From positions 62,001-126,000 of the forward strand of contig NZ_JAPJZI010000001.1 of the NCBI RefSeq assembly GCF_027944115.1: a stretch of 64,000 bases of DNA, written 5' to 3'. The translations under genes and the position numbers were made by a program. A model generated the notes under the pieces. It saw only the letters and a program-made list of their open reading frames with translations, had not been told where the DNA came from and ran no database searches. Every line of letters starts with the position of its first letter. The first letter of the stretch is position 1. This DNA comes from Hoeflea prorocentri. GTDB lineage: Bacteria > Pseudomonadota > Alphaproteobacteria > Rhizobiales > Rhizobiaceae. Positions 60,082-64,000 of the stretch are shown in pieces.

Positions 60082-61299
60082 TTATCCCTGAGGCTGAAGG
60101 TCGGGCTTTTTCTTTGCCGCAGCCTTCTCGTCCTGTTGCGGAAGAACAAAATGGTCAGCCCGGCCGGGCGGCGCTTTGCTTGTCTTGCCGTCGAAGACGA
60201 GATCATCGCGTGGTGTGCGGGTGAGCGAGGTCTGCGGCGTTTCCGTGCCAAGAAGCTTGTCCGACCCGTCCAGACCCGGATCCACCATGCTTATGGGGCT
60301 GGTGCGCACCTTTGCGGAGCCGGTGTCGGGATGCAGGACGAGAAGCTCGGGAAGATTTTCTTCCGTCAGCTTGGCAATGCCTTCATTGGCATCGTCTCCG
60401 AGCAGCCGGCGGATCGACTTTTCGACATAGAAGGCCAGTTTGCGCTTGCCGGCCTTGGTCATGCGGATTCCGTCCGAGGTTCTCAGCCGCACCTGCTGGC
60501 CAATAATGTCGGAACCCGTGTAGACAAATTTCCCGTCGGCATCGACGAAGCCGTCCCAGATATCGACATACTCGCCATTCACCTCTTCAACGACCGACCG
60601 GTAGATGCTGTTGAAGGCGAGGATGTCGGCGGACATGGATGAGGATTTGTAGGACGGTGCGCCGACCCAGATGAGCGGAATGTTGCGGGCGCGCACGGCG
60701 CGCGCCATCGTGTCGACCCTGTCGGTATATTCAGTCACCCATTGTTCGGATCTTACCGGGATCCGCTTGCGGCTCTGGCGGATTTCCTGGCGGTCATTGG
60801 AGCCCACCATGACGATCACGATAGACGGCTGAAATTCGTCCAGAATGCCAGGCAGGTTGCGGTTCCAGTTATAATAGTCGTCGCGCACCAGGCCGGAGGA
60901 TCCGTTGGTCTTTCGCACGACAGCGACGCCCGGCGCCTGCTGGAATGCCGTCCGCAGACCTTCCGACAGCGACTTGGCCATGAAATCGCCGACAACGAGG
61001 ATCTTGCGGGCGTTTTCCAGTTTTTTGACCGTTGCGACCTGCTGCTTCTTTGAGCGCTTGGGTGCGGAGCGTGTTACGGACTTCTTGCGTTTGATTGTGG
61101 CGCGGGGGCGCTGGCGGTTGGTTTTCTCGGGCCTGACGCGACGTGGCCCGAACAGGCGGTCCAGCACGGAGCGGCGCTCATACTTCGTCTGTGCCTCGAC
61201 GCTGACAACCGGCAGCGAGACGGTAAAGACCATCGCAAAGACCGCCAGCAGCGGCAGCACCAAAAGGTGCGGTATCAGCCTGTTCAGACGTCGGACCAA
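60082..61299 (-). CDS. DUF459 protein, SGNH-hydrolase fold
   Basis: A 405-residue envelope protein. An N-terminal hydrophobic segment (LIPHLLVLPLLAVFAMVF) acts as signal or anchor. A very basic linker follows (about 45-95, rich in Arg/Lys). The DUF459 domain then shows ILVVGDFMAKSLSEGL near 101 (block I, with Asp in place of the usual GDS), MVGSNDRQEIRQ near 160 (block III Asn) and a C-terminal Asp-x-x-His-like region. In rhizobia such proteins may act as acyl-esterases on envelope polymers, but this is not settled. TTG start with GGGAG 7 bases upstream. It lies 12 bases after the lytic transglycosylase gene, probably co-transcribed, both acting on the envelope. Confidence 0.82.
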   Translation of the reverse strand: MVRRLNRLIPHLLVLPLLAVFAMVFTVSLPVVSVEAQTKYERRSVLDRLFGPRRVRPEKTNRQRPRATIKRKKSVTRSAPKRSKKQQVATVKKLENARKILVVGDFMAKSLSEGLRTAFQQAPGVAVVRKTNGSSGLVRDDYYNWNRNLPGILDEFQPSIVIVMVGSNDRQEIRQSRKRIPVRSEQWVTEYTDRVDTMARAVRARNIPLIWVGAPSYKSSSMSADILAFNSIYRSVVEEVNGEYVDIWDGFVDADGKFVYTGSDIIGQQVRLRTSDGIRMTKAGKRKLAFYVEKSIRRLLGDDANEGIAKLTEENLPELLVLHPDTGSAKVRTSPISMVDPGLDGSDKLLGTETPQTSLTRTPRDDLVFDGKTSKAPPGRADHFVLPQQDEKAAAKKKPDLQPQG

Positions 61300-61311
61300 T
61301 CCGGTCTCCCG

Positions 61312-62559
61312 TTATCGCCTCAAGGTTTTGAGTAGTTTTTGCGACGGAACACCATCCGGCGTCAAGCCGGAGCGTGATTGAAAGGTTTTGATTGCAAGCT
61401 GTGAACCTGAGCCGATATTGCCGTCGATTTCGCCGCCGTAATAGCCGAGCGACTTCAGATGAACCTGTATTTCACGACGTTCATCCATGGATAACGCGCC
61501 GTTCGGCTTGGGCCATTCCTGCTTCAACCCGCTGTATCCGGCAATTCTGTCGGCCAGAAGGCCGACGGCCAGGGCGTAGCTGTCTGAGTTGTTGTAGCGC
61601 TTGAATATGAAAAAGTTGCGCAGCATCAGGAAGGCAGGCCCATTGGCTCCGGCTGGCATTTTCAGCACGGCCTTTTCTCCAGGCCTTGGAAAGCCGCGCC
61701 CCGCGGGACGCTTGAAGCCGAGCTTGGCCCATTGGGACAGTGTTTTCGACTTGCCGACATATTTTTTTGAACCACGCGGCGCCTTGACTTCATAACCCCA
61801 TGTCTTGCCGGTTCGCCAACCGTTCTTGTCAAGAAGATTGGCAGCCGTTGCCAGGGCATCCGGGATGGAGTTCCAGATGTCGCGGCGGCCATCGCCGTCA
61901 AAATCCACCGCGAAAGCCAGATAGCTTGTTGGAATGAACTGCGTGTGACCCATTGCGCCTGCCCAGGAGCCGGTCAGCTGGTTTTTCCTGATTTTCCCGG
62001 ATTGGAGGATTTTCAGGGCTGCAACCAGTTGCTGACGGGCATATTTGGAGCGTCGGCGATCCGCATAGGCGAGGGTTGCGAGGGCGCGGGGCACATAGTG
62101 AAGGCGTTCGGGATAGTTGAAGACATTGCCGTAGCTCGATTCCATCGACCAGATGGCAAGCACAACGGAACGGTCTACGCCGAAGCGGCGTTCGATCTGC
62201 GAGAGCACACGGTCGTAACGCTGCGCCATCTGCTGACCCGTCTCCACTGTCGTGAAGTGGACCCGCGTATCGACATAGCTCCAGACATCCTGTTTGAACT
62301 CGGGCTGGAAACGGGCTTTGCGCAGCACTTCCGGGTCCGGTTCGCGCACACCGGCAAACGCCTTTTTGTAGGTTGATTTCTTGATGCCTGACTTGGCGGC
62401 GACGGGATAAAAATCGTTGATCCACTTGCGGAATGCCGCATCGGCAGCCGCGGGCGGCGCTGAAGACAGCAAAGTGACCGCCAGCAGCAGCAAGGTGGCA
62501 AGCGCTGCTTTGGCGTTGATCAGGTGTCTGGCATCTGCGATTCGTACAGGTCGTAACAT
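61312..62559 (-). CDS. Lytic murein transglycosylase (MltB family) with peptidoglycan-binding domain
   Basis: A 415-residue exported enzyme. The signal peptide runs from MLRPVRIADARHL through ALATLLLLAVTLLSSAPPAAA. The catalytic SLT domain has IWSMESSYGN (catalytic Glu) near 150, LTGSWAGAMGHTQFIPTSYL near 205 and FDGDGRRDIWNSIPDALA near 228, the order of MltB. The C-terminal ~60 residues form a PG_binding_1 domain (IQVHLKSLGYYGGEIDG). It cleaves glycan strands to 1,6-anhydro products for cell-wall remodelling. I start at ATG 62559; a longer frame to 62634 is rejected. Confidence 0.92.
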   Translation of the reverse strand: MLRPVRIADARHLINAKAALATLLLLAVTLLSSAPPAAADAAFRKWINDFYPVAAKSGIKKSTYKKAFAGVREPDPEVLRKARFQPEFKQDVWSYVDTRVHFTTVETGQQMAQRYDRVLSQIERRFGVDRSVVLAIWSMESSYGNVFNYPERLHYVPRALATLAYADRRRSKYARQQLVAALKILQSGKIRKNQLTGSWAGAMGHTQFIPTSYLAFAVDFDGDGRRDIWNSIPDALATAANLLDKNGWRTGKTWGYEVKAPRGSKKYVGKSKTLSQWAKLGFKRPAGRGFPRPGEKAVLKMPAGANGPAFLMLRNFFIFKRYNNSDSYALAVGLLADRIAGYSGLKQEWPKPNGALSMDERREIQVHLKSLGYYGGEIDGNIGSGSQLAIKTFQSRSGLTPDGVPSQKLLKTLRR

Positions 62560-62802
62560 GATTGGCAACAATAGCTGGGGCTCGGGGCGGAAAAAAGGCC
62601 ACCCATGGCCGGTTTTCAACACTTCAGACACCAAATTAGCGTTGACGCATCAACAATCTCTTAACCATAAGAATGCACCGCTGCGGCCTCGGCCCGGCAA
62701 GGGGCGGTTGCGGCTGGAGAATTCCAGCGCTACGGAATAGTGAAAGGCGCAATAGATCCGCCCCGTTGCGGGTTGGAAAAGGTAATGAAAGGCACGGGTT
62801 CC

Positions 62803-63690
62803 ATGTCGCAAAGAGCCAAGGTCAGAAAAGCGGTTTTTCCGGTTGCGGGGCTTGGGACCCGGTTTTTGCCGGCAACCAAGGCAATACCGAAGGAAATGCT
62901 GACCGTCGTCGACAAGCCGGTCATTCAATATGTTGTCGACGAGGCGCGGGCTGCCGGCATCGAGCACTTTATCTTCGTGACCGGCCGGAACAAGGCGGTC
63001 ATAGAAGACCATTTCGACATTCAGGTCGAGCTCTACGACACGCTGCGCAATCGCGGCAAGACGGACGAACTGAGCAATCTGCAGGCATTGCAGCCCAAAC
63101 CCGGTCAGACGAGCTTTACCCGTCAGCAGGAACCCCTGGGCCTTGGTCATGCTGTCTGGTGCGCCCGCGAACTGGTTGGCGATGAGCCTTTTGCGCTGCT
63201 TCTTCCCGATATGGTGATGCAGCATGAGCCCGGCTGTCTTTCCGGCATGGTCGATCTTTACGGCCGGGTTGGCGGTAATGTGATTTCCGTTGAAGAGGTT
63301 CCCGAGGAGGAAACGCACCGATACGGAATTGTCGGTGTGGGCGACGATATTGGCGCCGATGGCTTCCATATCAATGCCATGGTCGAAAAGCCGACACCGG
63401 GCACCGCGCCTTCGAACTACTTTATCAATGGGCGCTATATTCTGCAGCCGGAAATCTTCTCGATTCTGGAGACGCAGGAGCGCGGCGCCGGCAACGAGAT
63501 TCAAATCACCGATGCGATGCTCAAACTTGCCGAAGACCAGTCATTCTCCGCCTACCGTTTTCGCGGCAACACGTTTGATTGCGGTTCCAAGGAAGGCTTC
63601 ATCAAGGCGAATGTCTCCTTCGCGCTGACACGTAGCGATATACGGGAGAAGGTCGAGGATGATTTGAGGCGGATGGTGAGTGCGCTCTAG
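62803..63690 (+). CDS. galU: UTP--glucose-1-phosphate uridylyltransferase
   Basis: A 295-residue nucleotidyltransferase that makes UDP-glucose for polysaccharides. The UTP loop is [20 protein letters not shown] near residue 13, followed by [35 protein letters not shown] near 108 and LPDMVMQ near 132. The [14 protein letters not shown] and [19 protein letters not shown] segments mark the sugar site. Length matches GalU (ExoN in rhizobia). Start ATG 62803 is chosen by family length; ATG 62785 (301 residues) is possible. The stop overlaps the convergent beta-barrel gene by three bases (CTAG). Confidence 0.94.
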   Translation: MSQRAKVRKAVFPVAGLGTRFLPATKAIPKEMLTVVDKPVIQYVVDEARAAGIEHFIFVTGRNKAVIEDHFDIQVELYDTLRNRGKTDELSNLQALQPKPGQTSFTRQQEPLGLGHAVWCARELVGDEPFALLLPDMVMQHEPGCLSGMVDLYGRVGGNVISVEEVPEEETHRYGIVGVGDDIGADGFHINAMVEKPTPGTAPSNYFINGRYILQPEIFSILETQERGAGNEIQITDAMLKLAEDQSFSAYRFRGNTFDCGSKEGFIKANVSFALTRSDIREKVEDDLRRMVSAL

Positions 63691-64000
63691 CGCTGGATCT
63701 TGACGCCGAGGCCGACAAACAGATCGTCCTGGTCGGTTCCGCCATCGCTTGTGGTTTTTTCGTAGGTGATGTCGCCGTTCAGTGCGAAGTAGCGGTTCCA
63801 CCACCAGGTAAATCCTGCCCCGGCTCCGAAAATCGTTTCGTTCGGCGTTGCGCCCACATAGTCGCGCCAGCCGACGAACCCGCTTACATTCGCGCTCAGA
63901 TTGGCATGCAGCTGACGCGTGATTTCCATGGTCGCGGCGTAGAAGACAGACCCCGGCTCATTGGCGGTGGTTGAATCTTCCAGCGTTGTTGCAAGTCCCA
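63687..64000 (-). CDS. Beta-barrel outer membrane protein, C-terminal part (partial)
   Basis: The frame is open from the stop at 63687-63689 to the right end of the window (about 104 residues), so the gene begins outside. The visible part is alternating amphipathic strands with aromatic girdles: [50 protein letters not shown] and a final [10 protein letters not shown] ending near the C-terminus, typical of the last strands of an outer-membrane barrel. It resembles rhizobial putative beta-barrel porin-2 type proteins. Its ligand is unknown. The ATG at 63929 is internal, not the start. Confidence 0.7.
   Translation of the reverse strand, partial: GLATTLEDSTTANEPGSVFYAATMEITRQLHANLSANVSGFVGWRDYVGATPNETIFGAGAGFTWWWNRYFALNGDITYEKTTSDGGTDQDDLFVGLGVKIQR

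Noticed and set aside
1-64000. CRISPR array, prophage or integrase-tRNA island
   Set aside because: No regularly spaced repeats, phage structural genes, recombinase genes or duplicated tRNA end were seen; tRNA-Val at 44568-44642 has no attachment-like copy nearby.

Overview
The window looks like a chromosomal segment from an alphaproteobacterium of the order Hyphomicrobiales (Rhizobiales). The clues are gene families and arrangements typical of that group: pntAA-pntAB-pntB behind a small aa3-type cytochrome oxidase subunit IV, a siroheme/sulfite-reductase operon carrying the DUF2849 and DUF934 genes, CpdR beside an N-formylglutamate amidohydrolase, an MmgR/suhB-type small RNA beside an inositol-monophosphatase-family gene, and a CtrA-type box. 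The bulk is GC-rich housekeeping DNA. A short AT-rich island (about 34.6-36.6 kb) stands out. I cannot name the genus.

Layout. 0-5.2 kb: 3' end of a LacI-type regulator, a TRAP-type solute-binding protein with no permease genes beside it, and a single-chain indolepyruvate ferredoxin oxidoreductase. 5.4-10.3 kb: a GGDEF-EAL protein, an isoprenylcysteine-methyltransferase-like membrane protein, an alpha/beta hydrolase, and a FeeM/autoinducer-synthase-like N-acyltransferase behind a CtrA box. 10.5-15 kb: cytochrome oxidase subunit IV, proton-translocating transhydrogenase, a TPR lipoprotein and ribosomal protein bS21. 15.3-20.5 kb: heterotetrameric sarcosine oxidase soxBDAG. 20.5-29.3 kb: a MaoC protein, the assimilatory sulfate genes cysHDN, an MscS channel, and the convergent cysG-DUF2849-cysI-DUF934 operon.

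29.5-34.4 kb (minus strand) is the most interesting unit: a sigma-54 promoter and a guanidine-I (ykkC) riboswitch lead a tight operon of a periplasmic binding protein, permease, ATPase, an agmatinase-family enzyme resembling the Ni-dependent guanidine hydrolase GdmH, a very His-rich small protein and a tiny exported/membrane protein. I read it as a nitrogen-scavenging guanidine uptake and hydrolysis pathway with a possible built-in nickel-handling pair. Next comes the AT-rich island: a DUF6973-like possible effector gene overlapped by a 4-TM membrane protein gene, with a second similar membrane protein upstream.

36.8-48.3 kb: a UshA-like 5'-nucleotidase, a GST, the prkA-yeaH-spoVR stress operon, tRNA-Val(GAC), cpdR, N-formylglutamate amidohydrolase preceded by an overlapping 14-codon ORF, the MmgR-like sRNA, a histidinol-phosphatase-like gene and a lysophospholipase-like hydrolase. 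A 256-bp MITE-like element sits immediately upstream of the last gene. 48.6-53.3 kb: a small heat-shock protein with an RpoH-like promoter and a ROSE-type RNA thermometer, a bufferin operon (bufA1-bufB-bufC-doxX) with a strong intercistronic stem-loop, and threonine aldolase. 53.9-64 kb: gltBD glutamate synthase, a DUF459 protein, an MltB-type lytic transglycosylase, galU, and the 3' end of a beta-barrel outer-membrane protein gene.
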